A stretch of 59,647 nucleotides of DNA. Source: Clostridia bacterium. Its GTDB lineage: Bacteria > Bacillota > Clostridia > Oscillospirales > CAG-272. The translations under genes and the position numbers were made by a program. This document shows positions 40,053 through 49,175 of this stretch, piece after piece. The notes below the pieces were generated by a model, which was given only the letters and a program-made list of their open reading frames with translations, was not told the origin of the DNA and did no database searches. Positions within the stretch are counted from its first letter, which is position 1. Each line of letters starts with the position of its first letter. The stretch spans positions 1-59,647 of the forward strand of contig JAFTPX010000002.1 of NCBI GenBank assembly GCA_017463065.1, written 5' to 3'.

Positions 40053-40817
40053 ATGGAACGGAAAATTTTATTGCATCTCTCGTTTTTGGGGACGGCATAT
40101 TGCGGATATCAGATCCAGCCCAATGGCATAACCGTCCAGCAAAAATTAAACGAAGCGACCAAGGCGCTGTTTGGCTTTGATTGCGATATCGTGGGTTGTA
40201 GCCGAACCGATAGCGGCGTACACGCCAATCATTTCTGCGCTACGGTATCGGAAAAGGGGAAGAACGCTATTGCGACGACCGTTCCGATTGACCGCTTGCC
40301 TTTGGCGATGGCGCAATTTCTTCCCGAGGACATTGCGGTGTTTGACGCCGAATATGTGGATTCCTCGTTTCATCCAAGGTATGACGTGAAATATAAAGAA
40401 TACGTCTATCGCATCTGGAATCGACGGGAACGCAATCCCTTTTTGTCGGATCGGTCGTGGCATTATCCCAAGACGGTCGGCGACGATGGGTTGGCACAGA
40501 TGAAGGAAGCCGCAAAGCACTTTGTTGGGACACAGGATTTTGCTACCTATATGGCGGCGGATTCCAAGGTGTCCGATACAGTTCGAACCATTTACAAAGC
40601 CGAGGTCAACAAAGAAGGCGACCTCATTGAGTTTCGGGTGTCGGCGGACGGATTCTTATATAATATGGTGAGAATTCTCACGGGAACCCTGATCGCCGTG
40701 GCGGAACATAAGATCCTTCCCGAGGAAATTGAGAGGATCACCGCCTCGAAGGACAGAAAGCAAGCAGGAATTACGGTCCCCGCTCACGGACTGTTTTTAG
40801 ATAAGGTCGTATACTGA
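40053..40817 (+). CDS. truA: tRNA pseudouridine(38-40) synthase TruA
   Basis: 254-residue pseudouridine synthase acting on positions 38-40 of the anticodon arm. The catalytic Asp is in 'GCSRTDSGVHANHFCA'. 'YRIWNRRERNPFLSDRSWHY' and 'FRVSADGFLYNMVRILTGTL' are family motifs. Placement directly after ecfA1-ecfA2-ecfT is the classical Firmicutes arrangement; rplM and rpsI, which often follow, do not. Confidence 0.97.
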   Translation: MERKILLHLSFLGTAYCGYQIQPNGITVQQKLNEATKALFGFDCDIVGCSRTDSGVHANHFCATVSEKGKNAIATTVPIDRLPLAMAQFLPEDIAVFDAEYVDSSFHPRYDVKYKEYVYRIWNRRERNPFLSDRSWHYPKTVGDDGLAQMKEAAKHFVGTQDFATYMAADSKVSDTVRTIYKAEVNKEGDLIEFRVSADGFLYNMVRILTGTLIAVAEHKILPEEIERITASKDRKQAGITVPAHGLFLDKVVY

Positions 40818-40852
40818 AATTGTAACGATTCATAAAGAAAGGAGGACTGCCA

Positions 40853-42151
40853 ATGAAAAATCCATTCCGAAACCATCAGGGAATTGACGTGGAGCAACGG
40901 GAAGCCGATTTGTCGGACGCAAGCTTCGCACGAAAAATCGGGTCGTTTTTCAATCCCGCGCCGCAAAGGGAAAAGGTTCTGCGCCATGAGGATTTCAATG
41001 CTGCGGGCGACGTATATTACGCTACCGTTTCCGCAGGCTATAAGGTTGCGCAACGGATTTTATGGCTTTTTTTCGTATTTTTTATGGTGTTTTCTATTGC
41101 AACCAATTATAAAGAGATTACGTATGATAACTTTTTTTATCTGGTCAAGGATTTTACCAGTGCGGCAGATGCGGGGAACAATACCTACGAAACCTTGTCC
41201 TATGAATCGGATTCCAGACAGAGCTTCGTTCTTTATCGCGGCGGTGTGGCTACGGTAAGTCCCTCTAAGCTTTCAATTTTTACGGCAACAGGGCGGAGAA
41301 CCCTGAACGAGTCCTCCAGCTTTTCCTCGCCGTATGCCATCAGCTCCAACAAATACGTACTGATATACGATACGTCGGGCACAACCTTTTCTCTGTATAA
41401 CTCCTTTGCCAGAGTCTATACCGAAACGCTGGACTATCCCGTGACGGGAGCTTGCCTTTCGGAGGATGGTTCCTTTGCCATCGTTACCCGCTCCGCGGAC
41501 AGCCGATCGGTGATCTGCACGTATAATAAGCAGTTTCACAAAACGGCAGAGCTGAGAGCGGACTATTACGTTTTCGATATTGAAATGAATACGGATAAAA
41601 AATCTCTTTCGTTTTTGTCCTATGATGCGGGAAACGGAACAGGGCGAACCGTGTTGTCCGTTCGGGATCTTGGGACGATGGAGGAGATCGATCGTGTCGA
41701 GCTGGACGGAGAATTTCCCCTGGCGTGCGGATATTTGGAAAAAGACCGATTCGCGGTCATCACCGATCGGTACATTCGAATTTTTGACAGTGTGTTTGAA
41801 ACCGTTGAGATCAGCGACGATTATTCGGGCGGAAATATTACGGGTTATTGCCTGAATGAGCACGGCGTCGCCGTATCCGCTACGGTTTCTTCAAAAAATT
41901 GCATTTTTGCGTTTGACAAATCGGGGAAATTATTATATAATGATTTCGTTTCCTTTCAAGTTTCGGATATTTGGGTTTGCGAGTCCTACTTGTTTCTACA
42001 AACCGAACGGGGCGTAACAAGATTCAATACAAAAACCGAGGAAGAGGAAAGTTTGATATCGGGACATGGAAAACTATTGGTTTATAACGCGAATACTGCG
42101 CTGATTTGCGGAGAATCCAAAGCAGAATATTTGATTTTTAAAAACAATTAA
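40853..42151 (+). CDS. DUF5711-family membrane-anchored beta-propeller-like protein
   Basis: 432 residues. A 60-residue cytoplasmic N-terminus and one membrane helix ('ILWLFFVFFMVFSIATN') precede an extracytoplasmic region of repeated beta strands ('YVLIYDTSGTTFSLYNSFAR', 'GSFAIVTRSADSRSVICTYN', 'DRFAVITDRYIRIFDSVF'), characteristic of DUF5711, a predicted propeller family of Clostridia with no assigned role. Strong AAAGGAGG ribosome binding site. It stands 35 bases after truA and 50 before pgsA, so all may be one long transcript. Confidence 0.82.
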   Translation: MKNPFRNHQGIDVEQREADLSDASFARKIGSFFNPAPQREKVLRHEDFNAAGDVYYATVSAGYKVAQRILWLFFVFFMVFSIATNYKEITYDNFFYLVKDFTSAADAGNNTYETLSYESDSRQSFVLYRGGVATVSPSKLSIFTATGRRTLNESSSFSSPYAISSNKYVLIYDTSGTTFSLYNSFARVYTETLDYPVTGACLSEDGSFAIVTRSADSRSVICTYNKQFHKTAELRADYYVFDIEMNTDKKSLSFLSYDAGNGTGRTVLSVRDLGTMEEIDRVELDGEFPLACGYLEKDRFAVITDRYIRIFDSVFETVEISDDYSGGNITGYCLNEHGVAVSATVSSKNCIFAFDKSGKLLYNDFVSFQVSDIWVCESYLFLQTERGVTRFNTKTEEEESLISGHGKLLVYNANTALICGESKAEYLIFKNN

Positions 42152-42201
42152 CAATCAGAAAACGATAGATAAAATAAAGAAAAGTGAGGATAAAACGGTC
42201 G

Positions 42202-42780
42202 ATGAAGTTGAAAAATATTCCCAATCTTCTTTCGGTAATAAGAATTTGCTTGGTATTTGTTTTTGTGGCACTGTTTTTTACAGCCCACGTCTATGCGGCA
42301 CTCTTTGTCTTTTTGTTAGCGGGCGCTACGGACGTGTTGGACGGTTATCTGGCGCGAAAAAACAATTGGATTACCAATCTTGGCAAAATTTTGGATCCCT
42401 TGGCGGATAAGCTGATGCAATGTACCGTTCTGGTTTGCCTGTGGATCGGAGGCATTATTCCTCTTTGGTTTGTGATCCCGTTCTTTGTAAAGGAATTTTG
42501 TACGCTTTTGATTGGATTGATCGTCATCAAGCGCCGCAGTGTGGCGGTTGTCAGTAAATGGTATGGTAAGCTGACGGTTTGCCTGTTCTATCTCACCATC
42601 GTCGTATCGACCGTATTTGAAAGCTTCTTTGATGCCCATGCGGTTTTGGAAGTGCTTCTCTTTATTCCCGCCGTTGCTTTTGCCGTATTTTCCTTTGCGG
42701 CGTATATCAAGCATTACGCGTATCTGAAGCATGAGGAAATCAACAAGGGAACTCTCTTAAAAATGCGAAAGGAACAGTAA
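42202..42780 (+). CDS. pgsA: CDP-diacylglycerol--glycerol-3-phosphate 3-phosphatidyltransferase
   Basis: Makes phosphatidylglycerophosphate, the committed step to phosphatidylglycerol. The CDP-alcohol phosphotransferase signature D-x2-D-G-x2-A-R-x8-G-x3-D-x3-D reads 'TDVLDGYLARKNNW' plus 'LGKILDPLADK'. Six membrane helices, 192 residues from the ATG at 42202; a GTG at 42184 has no ribosome binding site. Other CDP-alcohol transferases (e.g. cardiolipin-type) are possible but less likely. Confidence 0.88.
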   Translation: MKLKNIPNLLSVIRICLVFVFVALFFTAHVYAALFVFLLAGATDVLDGYLARKNNWITNLGKILDPLADKLMQCTVLVCLWIGGIIPLWFVIPFFVKEFCTLLIGLIVIKRRSVAVVSKWYGKLTVCLFYLTIVVSTVFESFFDAHAVLEVLLFIPAVAFAVFSFAAYIKHYAYLKHEEINKGTLLKMRKEQ

Positions 42781-42812
42781 AAGCATTTTTTACTGCAAGA
42801 AAGCAATAACTT

Positions 42813-45125
42813 ATGGTAATGTGTTCGAAATGCCACAAACGAGTGGCGGTTGTGTTTGTAAATAAAATTGAAAACGGGAATAAGATCGGAGAAGGACTCT
42901 GTATCAAATGTGCCCGTGAGCTGGGGATTCCCGTGGACAATATGCTGGGGAATATGATGAACCAGATGGGAATCTCTCCCGATCAGCTGGATAATATGGA
43001 GGATGAGATCAATAACTTTATCAGCGAATCGCAGAATCTTCCTTCTGAGAACGATGATTTGGAGGAGGGCGGTGCGCCTGCCATTGATCTTCCTCAGCTG
43101 TTTAAGGACGGCGGTGTGCCGTGGAAGCAGGAGGGCAATCCCGCAAAAGGGGGGAAGAAAGCCTCCTCTGGGGATGCTCCCAAGAAAAAATATAAGTTTT
43201 TGGATACCTATTGCCGCAATTTGACCAGACGGGCGGCAAACGGTAAGCTGGATCGCATCATCGGACGGGATCGGGAGCTGGAGCGTGTGATCCAGATTTT
43301 GTGCCGTCGCCAGAAAAACAACCCTTGCTTGATCGGTGAGCCGGGTGTGGGGAAAACGGCAATTGCGGAGGCATTGGCGCAAAGAATCGCCGATAACGAC
43401 GTGCCGTATAAGCTGAAGGGGAAGCAGATTTATCTGGTGGATCTGACCGCGTTGGTAGCGGGAACCCAGTTCCGCGGACAGTTTGAGTCCAGAATTCTCG
43501 GATTGCTGAACGAGGTCAAGGAAGCAGGAAACGTGATCCTTGTAATCGATGAGGTGCATAATATCGTAGGCGCGGGAGATGCGGAGGGAAGTGTCAATGC
43601 CGCAAATATTTTGAAGCCCGCCTTGTCCCGCGGAGAGGTGCGGATTATCGGTGCCACCACCCTCAATGAATATCGGAAATATATTGAAAAGGATTCCGCG
43701 CTGGAGCGTCGCTTCCAACCAGTTTCCGTTAATGAACCCTCCATTGATGAAACCATTGCCATGCTGGAGGGAATCAAGCACTATTACGAGGAATTTCATT
43801 CTATTCGCATTCCCGATGCCGTGGTGCGCCGAGCCGTCGTTCTGTCGGAGCGGTATATTACCGATCGGTATTTGCCCGATAAAGCCATCGACTTGTTGGA
43901 CGAGGCGGCATCCAAGCTGTCCCTGACCAGCTCCGTTCTGAATGAGGCGCAGGAGATTCGCGAGAATTTGTTTGTGCTGAAGGAAAAACGGGAAGGCTTG
44001 GAAAGCAATCCTCCCTCGGAGGAAAAGGAAGCTCGGAAATGCTACGAGGAGATTGCCGAGATCAAGGCACAAGAGATTAAGCTTTCGGAACGGTTGAAGG
44101 AATTGGAGCCTTCTTGCGCGGCGGTATGCTTGCGGGAGGCGGATATCGCGTCTGTCATTGAGGTTTGGACGGGTGTTCCCGCTACGGATATTACCGAAAA
44201 TGAATACGAGCAGATCGATAAGCTGGAGACCCGTCTGAAACAAAGAATTATCGGACAGAACGAAGCGGTGGAGGCGGTTGCCAGAGCGATCAAAAGAAAC
44301 CGCGCGGGAATTTCTTATAAGCGGAAGCCCGTTTCCTTTATCTTTGCGGGGCCGACGGGTGTGGGAAAAACCGAGCTGGTCAAGACCCTTGCCGCTGACC
44401 TGTTCCATTCTCCCGAGACCTTGATTCGGTTGGATATGTCCGAGTTTATGGAAAAGCACTCGGTGTCCAGAATCATTGGAGCGCCTCCAGGATACGTGGG
44501 ATATGACGAGGCGGGACAGCTCACCGAAAAAATTCGCCGCCGCCCGTATTCCGTGGTGTTGTTCGACGAGATCGAGAAGGCGCACCCCGACGTCTTGAAT
44601 ATTTTGTTGCAGATTCTGGATGACGGAAGAATTACCGATTCTCACGGAAAAACCGTAAACTTTGAAAATACGGTTCTGGTGATGACCACGAACGCGGGCT
44701 CCGATCATGCCGCCGCTACGGTAGGATTTTCAGTCAATGAAGGGCGTGGGGACAGCGATAAAACCATGAAGGCATTGTCTTCCTTCTTGCGTCCCGAGTT
44801 TATTAACCGCGTGGATGAGATTATCACCTTCCGTTCTTTGTCGGAAGCGGATTTTGGTAAGATCGCTTGCATAATGTTGGATGAATTGAAAGCCGCCCTC
44901 GCGGAGAAAAACATTCTGTTCACCTATTCTCAGCCCTCCGTGGACTATATTGCGAAAAATTCCTACTCCTACAAGTTTGGGGCTCGGAATATGCGGCGGT
45001 TTATCCGCAGTCACGTAGAGGATCTGATCGCCGAGCATATCGTTTCGGACTATACGAGAAGCATTGCGGGTATTGCCTTAAAATATTCGAAGAAAGACAA
45101 CAAATTGGTTGTTGAGTGTATTTGA
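42813..45125 (+). CDS. ClpE-like AAA+ unfoldase with N-terminal zinc ribbon
   Basis: Two-domain Hsp100 ATPase of 770 residues that would unfold proteins and feed ClpP. Instead of the Clp_N repeats of ClpC, it begins with a zinc ribbon (C-x-x-C in 'MCSKCHKR' and '[10 protein letters not shown]'), as in ClpE. D1: Walker A '[20 protein letters not shown]', Walker B '[11 protein letters not shown]'. A short Glu/Lys-rich middle domain (about 385-430) follows. D2: '[20 protein letters not shown]', '[15 protein letters not shown]'. The tripeptide 'VGF' after 'DHAAAT' is the likely ClpP-docking loop. No ctsR, mcsA, mcsB or clpP adjoins. The P-type ATPase relative starts two bases after its stop, so the two are translationally coupled. 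Confidence 0.92.
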   Translation: MVMCSKCHKRVAVVFVNKIENGNKIGEGLCIKCARELGIPVDNMLGNMMNQMGISPDQLDNMEDEINNFISESQNLPSENDDLEEGGAPAIDLPQLFKDGGVPWKQEGNPAKGGKKASSGDAPKKKYKFLDTYCRNLTRRAANGKLDRIIGRDRELERVIQILCRRQKNNPCLIGEPGVGKTAIAEALAQRIADNDVPYKLKGKQIYLVDLTALVAGTQFRGQFESRILGLLNEVKEAGNVILVIDEVHNIVGAGDAEGSVNAANILKPALSRGEVRIIGATTLNEYRKYIEKDSALERRFQPVSVNEPSIDETIAMLEGIKHYYEEFHSIRIPDAVVRRAVVLSERYITDRYLPDKAIDLLDEAASKLSLTSSVLNEAQEIRENLFVLKEKREGLESNPPSEEKEARKCYEEIAEIKAQEIKLSERLKELEPSCAAVCLREADIASVIEVWTGVPATDITENEYEQIDKLETRLKQRIIGQNEAVEAVARAIKRNRAGISYKRKPVSFIFAGPTGVGKTELVKTLAADLFHSPETLIRLDMSEFMEKHSVSRIIGAPPGYVGYDEAGQLTEKIRRRPYSVVLFDEIEKAHPDVLNILLQILDDGRITDSHGKTVNFENTVLVMTTNAGSDHAAATVGFSVNEGRGDSDKTMKALSSFLRPEFINRVDEIITFRSLSEADFGKIACIMLDELKAALAEKNILFTYSQPSVDYIAKNSYSYKFGARNMRRFIRSHVEDLIAEHIVSDYTRSIAGIALKYSKKDNKLVVECI

Positions 45126-45127
45126 AA

Positions 45128-47833
45128 ATGAACGACAAATGGTTTAAGCTTCAAATCGAACAAATTGAGAAAAAATTGAAAACCAATGCCGCCTCGGGGC
45201 TTTCCCGTAAGGCGGCTCGTTCTCGTATCGATCGGACGGCGGGAAGCTTGTTTTACATACCGCGCAAATCACCGCTTTCGTTGCTGATGGATTTGCTTTC
45301 CGATTTTTCTTTGATTTTGTTGCTGCTGGCGGCAATCGTTTCTTTGTTTTTTGAAGAATTCCGAAGCGGAATGACCGTTCTGATTCTAACGGCGGGAAAT
45401 TTGATTGTGGCATGGTGGTTCTATTATCGGGGAAAGCGGACGGAGGAAGTGCTGCATTCATGTTTTTATCCGATTGTTAAGGTTATTCGCAATGGAAAAC
45501 TATTCCATGTTGATTTCCGATCGGTGGTGACGGGAGACGTCATTCTGGTGGAAGAGGGAGACGTGATCTGCTGTGATGCGAGATTGGTGAATTCCGACGG
45601 CTTGCGTGTGCGGATGCGGTTGGATCGGGAGAGGTTCGTCTCCTTGGAAAAAATGGCGGAGGGACACGTCGGTCCCAACGAATTTCGTGCCGAGGAAATG
45701 GTAAATATGATTCACGCGGGATCGATTGTGGAGAAGGGAAGTGCCAGAGCCATCGTAACGGCGGTTGGAACCTATACCTATCTTGGCGCCATGACGGGAG
45801 GAATTGTTTCGCCCTTTTCCGAAAAGGCTCCAGGGGTGCTGAAGCGGTTAAAAAAGAATTTCTCAAAACTGAACATGATTTTTTTGTTGGCGGTGCTTCC
45901 ATTCAGCCTGATCAGCTTGCTGTTCAGTCATCTGGATGGCGGAACGGTTCTGCTGTCGTCGGCGTTTCTCGTGGCATTGTCGATTGTGGCGACCACCGCG
46001 TCTCAGATGACGGTTACCTTGTTTCGCTTGTTTTACACGTATCAGATCCGTCGGTTGATGAGCGCGCCTCATGCGGCAGTTTTTCGATCGGTGGAAGCTT
46101 TTGATAAGCTTGCGGATGCCGACTACGTCTTTTTGCTGGACGGTTGCGTCTTGACGGACGGAATCCTTCATTTTCAAGATGCCGTCTGTGCGGAGGGGGA
46201 GATTCGGAATTACCGTACGTTGACTCCATCGGCGAAATGCTTTTCCGAACAGGTTGCCCTGTATCACGCGGCGGCGACCAGAACCCTGACGACAGGTGTC
46301 AGCGGCGCGGGAAATTATTTTAAAGCCATGGAGGAATTTGTTCGCAAAAGCGGCGTAGACGAAGGCGCCTTGCGGATCCGATGCTCCATTTTGTCCTATT
46401 CCGTTGGAAATTTAGAGACGTCCGCGGAAATGGTTTGCTTCACGGATCAAGGAAGACCGTTTACTTTGCACGTGTCTCGCTCTTTGACCTTGCTTCGCTC
46501 CTGTGAATTTGCCATGATTGGCGGAGTCCGCCAGCCACTGAGTATCGAAGGGATCCAGCGCTTGGAGCAGATTTGGAATCACTATGAGACGTCGGATCAA
46601 TGCCCGATCTTTTTCTCCTTGTCCGAGGGGCAAATGTCAGCCGCTCATGCGTGTTTCGTCGGTATGCTGAGTCTGCGGGAGGGAGTGGATCCCAATCTGA
46701 CACGCAACGTGTCTCGATTGGAAAAGCTCGGTTGCCGTGTAATCGCCTTTCATCGCAATCTGTCTGACGCTCCTACCATTCCCAAGCAAGGATTTGCCGC
46801 GCGTTGCTTCGCCAAAAAGGAGTTCGTGAGTCATATGGTGCCGCTCACCGAACAGTTCGGCAAGATCCGAATGTATTCGGAGTTCAATGAGGAGGATATT
46901 CTTCAGTTGATCGAGTGTGCTCATTCCCAAGGGAAGCGAGTGATTGCGGTTGGGTTTACGGAGGATGCCTTTCGTATTGCCCAAAAAGCGGATAGCTTTA
47001 TTACCTGCGCTCCCGTCCATTCGAGTCCCATCGGATATTTGGATGAGGAAATTCATACCAAAGAGGTGGCGGGACACCAAAACAGTCTGTCCTGTACCCA
47101 AACGGTGAAGGAACGGGCAGACTGTCTGATCCCACGTCCGTCGGGCGGAAAGGGAGGACTGGCTTCCTTGACGTTGGCGGTAACGAGTGTTCAAACCGTA
47201 TATCGCAATCTTTCCGATTTCTTGCGGTATATGGTATGCACGCAACTCATTCGGTTGTTGACGGTGGCGATCCCAATTCTTTTGGGCAAAGAAGCCTTGG
47301 ACGCCAGACACATCGTTCTTTTTGGATGTGTAATGGATCTGTTTGCGTTTTTCATCTTTATGGGCAAAAAACAGGGCGTCCGTCGGAGTTCTTTCAAACG
47401 GTACGATCAATGCACAACCATGAGGTCGTTTTTTCGCGGCGACCCAATTTTGCTGATTGCTGCGCTGAGCGCAAGCGGTGCGCTGTTGATCCTTCCCGAG
47501 CTGTTTGGCTGGATCGCTCTGGACGGTCTGTATCACGATAAAGCAGAGATTTCCTTGATTGGGATCGTCTTGCTCCATCTTTGTGCTCTGGTCTTCATTT
47601 ATCTGGATGGCGTATCGGATCAAAAAATCTATCGGAATCAGCTCCTGATCCTTGACGTGGCACTTTCGGTTCTGTTTTTGCTCCTTTGCTTCGTCTGGTC
47701 GGAGTTTGGCGCGGTGTTCGGTGTGGAATCCGTACCATCACTGTCCTATTTCGCCTTTGCGCTTTTGCCGTCTGCCTTGTTTTCTTTCTTGATGGCATTT
47801 TTGCCCAAGCGGATGAAAAAGAGACGGGCGTGA
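45128..47833 (+). CDS. P-type ATPase relative lacking catalytic motifs (pseudoenzyme)
   Basis: Intact 901-residue protein with the full P-type ATPase layout: N-terminal region, helix pair (50-100), actuator-like domain (120-225), helices (250-300), N/P-like cytoplasmic region (320-690) and about six C-terminal helices. The actuator keeps 'VTGDVILVEEGDVICCDARL' and 'GTYTYLGAMTGGI', but L-T-G-E-S is L-D-R-E-R (165-169). The P-E-G-L helix reads 'IVATTAS' (286-292). The phosphorylation motif D-K-T-G-T-L-T is 'DGCVLTDG' with Asp338 kept but K-T-G-T lost. T-G-D is 'FHRN' (541-544) and G-D-G-x-N-D-A is 'GFTEDAF' (609-615). Ion pumping through a phospho-intermediate is therefore not expected. It is coupled to the ClpE-like gene; a start four codons earlier is possible. 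Role unknown. Confidence 0.9.
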   Translation: MNDKWFKLQIEQIEKKLKTNAASGLSRKAARSRIDRTAGSLFYIPRKSPLSLLMDLLSDFSLILLLLAAIVSLFFEEFRSGMTVLILTAGNLIVAWWFYYRGKRTEEVLHSCFYPIVKVIRNGKLFHVDFRSVVTGDVILVEEGDVICCDARLVNSDGLRVRMRLDRERFVSLEKMAEGHVGPNEFRAEEMVNMIHAGSIVEKGSARAIVTAVGTYTYLGAMTGGIVSPFSEKAPGVLKRLKKNFSKLNMIFLLAVLPFSLISLLFSHLDGGTVLLSSAFLVALSIVATTASQMTVTLFRLFYTYQIRRLMSAPHAAVFRSVEAFDKLADADYVFLLDGCVLTDGILHFQDAVCAEGEIRNYRTLTPSAKCFSEQVALYHAAATRTLTTGVSGAGNYFKAMEEFVRKSGVDEGALRIRCSILSYSVGNLETSAEMVCFTDQGRPFTLHVSRSLTLLRSCEFAMIGGVRQPLSIEGIQRLEQIWNHYETSDQCPIFFSLSEGQMSAAHACFVGMLSLREGVDPNLTRNVSRLEKLGCRVIAFHRNLSDAPTIPKQGFAARCFAKKEFVSHMVPLTEQFGKIRMYSEFNEEDILQLIECAHSQGKRVIAVGFTEDAFRIAQKADSFITCAPVHSSPIGYLDEEIHTKEVAGHQNSLSCTQTVKERADCLIPRPSGGKGGLASLTLAVTSVQTVYRNLSDFLRYMVCTQLIRLLTVAIPILLGKEALDARHIVLFGCVMDLFAFFIFMGKKQGVRRSSFKRYDQCTTMRSFFRGDPILLIAALSASGALLILPELFGWIALDGLYHDKAEISLIGIVLLHLCALVFIYLDGVSDQKIYRNQLLILDVALSVLFLLLCFVWSEFGAVFGVESVPSLSYFAFALLPSALFSFLMAFLPKRMKKRRA

Positions 47834-47851
47834 AATTGAATAACGGAAAAG

Positions 47852-47904
47852 CTCCTTTGCATACAGTATAGTGGATATTTGTATGCAAAGGAGTTTGTTT
47901 TGTT
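47852..47904 (+). promoter_or_regulatory. Hairpin sequestering the ribosome binding site of the ylmC-like gene
   Basis: CTCCTTTGCATAC (47852-47864) is perfectly complementary to GTATGCAAAGGAG (47881-47893); the right arm contains the AAAGGAG ribosome binding site used by the ATG at 47905. T-rich sequence (TTTGTTTTGTT) follows, so the same structure could terminate the upstream transcript. Confidence 0.75.
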
Positions 47905-48198
47905 ATGGAACGATTCAGTACCTGCGATTTGCGGGAAAAGGAAGTGATTAATCTTTGCGACGGGACACGTCTCGGTTGCCCCGTGGATTTTGAGTTCAAC
48001 GTTTTTGACGGCAAGATCACGGGTTTGATTGTTTCCCGTCCCAGTGGCTTTTTGGGATTGAGTCACGCCAACGATCTTATGATCCCGTGGGGGAAGATCG
48101 AATGTATCGGAGAAGATGCCATATTGGTTCGCTTGAGCCCGTCGGAAGGAGGCACATCCTCAAAAAATAAAAAAGGATGGAGAAATAACTATTTTTAA
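47905..48198 (+). CDS. YlmC/YmxH-family PRC-barrel sporulation protein
   Basis: 97-residue PRC-barrel-like protein: 'STCDLREKEVINLCDGTRLG' and 'FEFNVFDGKITGLIVSR', 'MIPWGKIECIGEDAILVRLS' are characteristic of the YlmC/YmxH family, small spore-associated proteins of Clostridia and Bacilli with no defined biochemical role. In Bacillus ylmC/ymxH is expressed during sporulation. Its ribosome binding site is buried in the hairpin at 47852-47893, suggesting conditional translation. Confidence 0.88.
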   Translation: MERFSTCDLREKEVINLCDGTRLGCPVDFEFNVFDGKITGLIVSRPSGFLGLSHANDLMIPWGKIECIGEDAILVRLSPSEGGTSSKNKKGWRNNYF

Positions 48199-48231
48199 TT
48201 GTAAACATTTTGTAAATAGCAAAAAATAGTG

Positions 48232-48260
48232 TTGCGAGATTACAAAAAATATGGTATAAT
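48232..48260 (+). promoter_or_regulatory. Promoter of rpsB-tsf
   Basis: TTGCGA (48232-48237), 17-base spacer, consensus TATAAT (48255-48260), leaving a leader of about 130 bases. Confidence 0.85.
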
Positions 48261-48325
48261 TTTTTCAATTGCGTTGATGTGGAGATGTTGACGCAAAATA
48301 TAAAATACACACACATTTGCAAGGG

Positions 48326-48359
48326 GCGATGCGGTGTTGTCATTTGGCAATAAAATCGC
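48326..48359 (+). promoter_or_regulatory. Structured rpsB leader element
   Basis: GCGAT (48326-48330) pairs with ATCGC (48355-48359) and encloses TTGTC-ATTT-GGCAA (48337-48350). A candidate autoregulatory site for protein S2; no match to a named leader family can be claimed. Confidence 0.4.
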
Positions 48360-48398
48360 TGTGCGATGTGGTGGAAAAACCGAAGGAGGACATGAAAT

Positions 48399-49136
48399 AT
48401 GTCTATTATCTCTATCAAACAGCTTCTCGAAGCAGGTGTTCATTTCGGACACCACACCAGAAGATGGAACCCCAAAATGCAGGAGTACATCTTCACCGAA
48501 AGAAATGGTATCTACATCATTGACCTTCAGAAAACCGTTAAGAAGTTTGATGAGGCGTACAACTTCGTACGTGACGTAGCCGCTCAGGGCGGAAACGTTC
48601 TGTTCGTTGGTACCAAGAAGCAGGCTGCTGACGCGATCAAAGAGGAAGCAACCCGTTGCGGAATGTACTACGTAAACGTTCGTTGGCCCGGCGGAATGAT
48701 GACCAACTTTAAGACCATCAAGCGTTCCATCGGTCGTCTGAACAGTCTGGAAAAGATGCAGGAGGACGGAACCTTCGATCTGCTTCCCAAAAAGGAAGTT
48801 GCCGCAAAGCAGAAGGAAATCTTTGACCTGCAGAAGAACTACGGCGGTATCAAGACCATGGAAGAGCTGCCCGCGGCAATCTTCATTGTTGACCCCAAGA
48901 AGGAAAAGAATGCTGTTCTTGAGGCAAAGAAGCTGGGTATTCCGGTTGTTGCAATCGTTGACACCAACTGCGATCCCGACGACGCTGACTACATCATCCC
49001 CGGTAACGATGACGCAATCCGCGCGATTAAGCTGATCTCCTCCGCGCTGGCTGATGCTGTCATCGAAGGCAAGCAGGGCGAGCAGATGGAAGAGGCTGCT
49101 GAGGAAGCAACCGAAGAGGCGGCAGACGCTGAATAA
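48399..49136 (+). CDS. rpsB: 30S ribosomal protein S2
   Basis: 245-residue uS2: '[20 protein letters not shown]', '[20 protein letters not shown]' and '[20 protein letters not shown]' are diagnostic. Ends in an acidic tail rich in Glu and Ala. Strong GAAGGAGG ribosome binding site. First gene of rpsB-tsf; its leader has a structured element. pyrH and frr do not follow tsf here. Confidence 0.98.
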   Translation: MSIISIKQLLEAGVHFGHHTRRWNPKMQEYIFTERNGIYIIDLQKTVKKFDEAYNFVRDVAAQGGNVLFVGTKKQAADAIKEEATRCGMYYVNVRWPGGMMTNFKTIKRSIGRLNSLEKMQEDGTFDLLPKKEVAAKQKEIFDLQKNYGGIKTMEELPAAIFIVDPKKEKNAVLEAKKLGIPVVAIVDTNCDPDDADYIIPGNDDAIRAIKLISSALADAVIEGKQGEQMEEAAEEATEEAADAE

Positions 49137-49175
49137 TTTCGGATAAAAATATTTTCTGAAAGGACAACAAAAATC

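Noticed and set aside
42714-44708. 664-codon minus-strand frame opposite the ClpE-like gene
   Set aside because: Antisense shadow of a well-supported gene; no recognisable product and it would cross pgsA's 3' end.
45116-45128. Earlier start for the P-type ATPase relative inside the ClpE-like gene
   Set aside because: It adds only four residues and has no better ribosome binding site; the ATG at 45128 is preferred.
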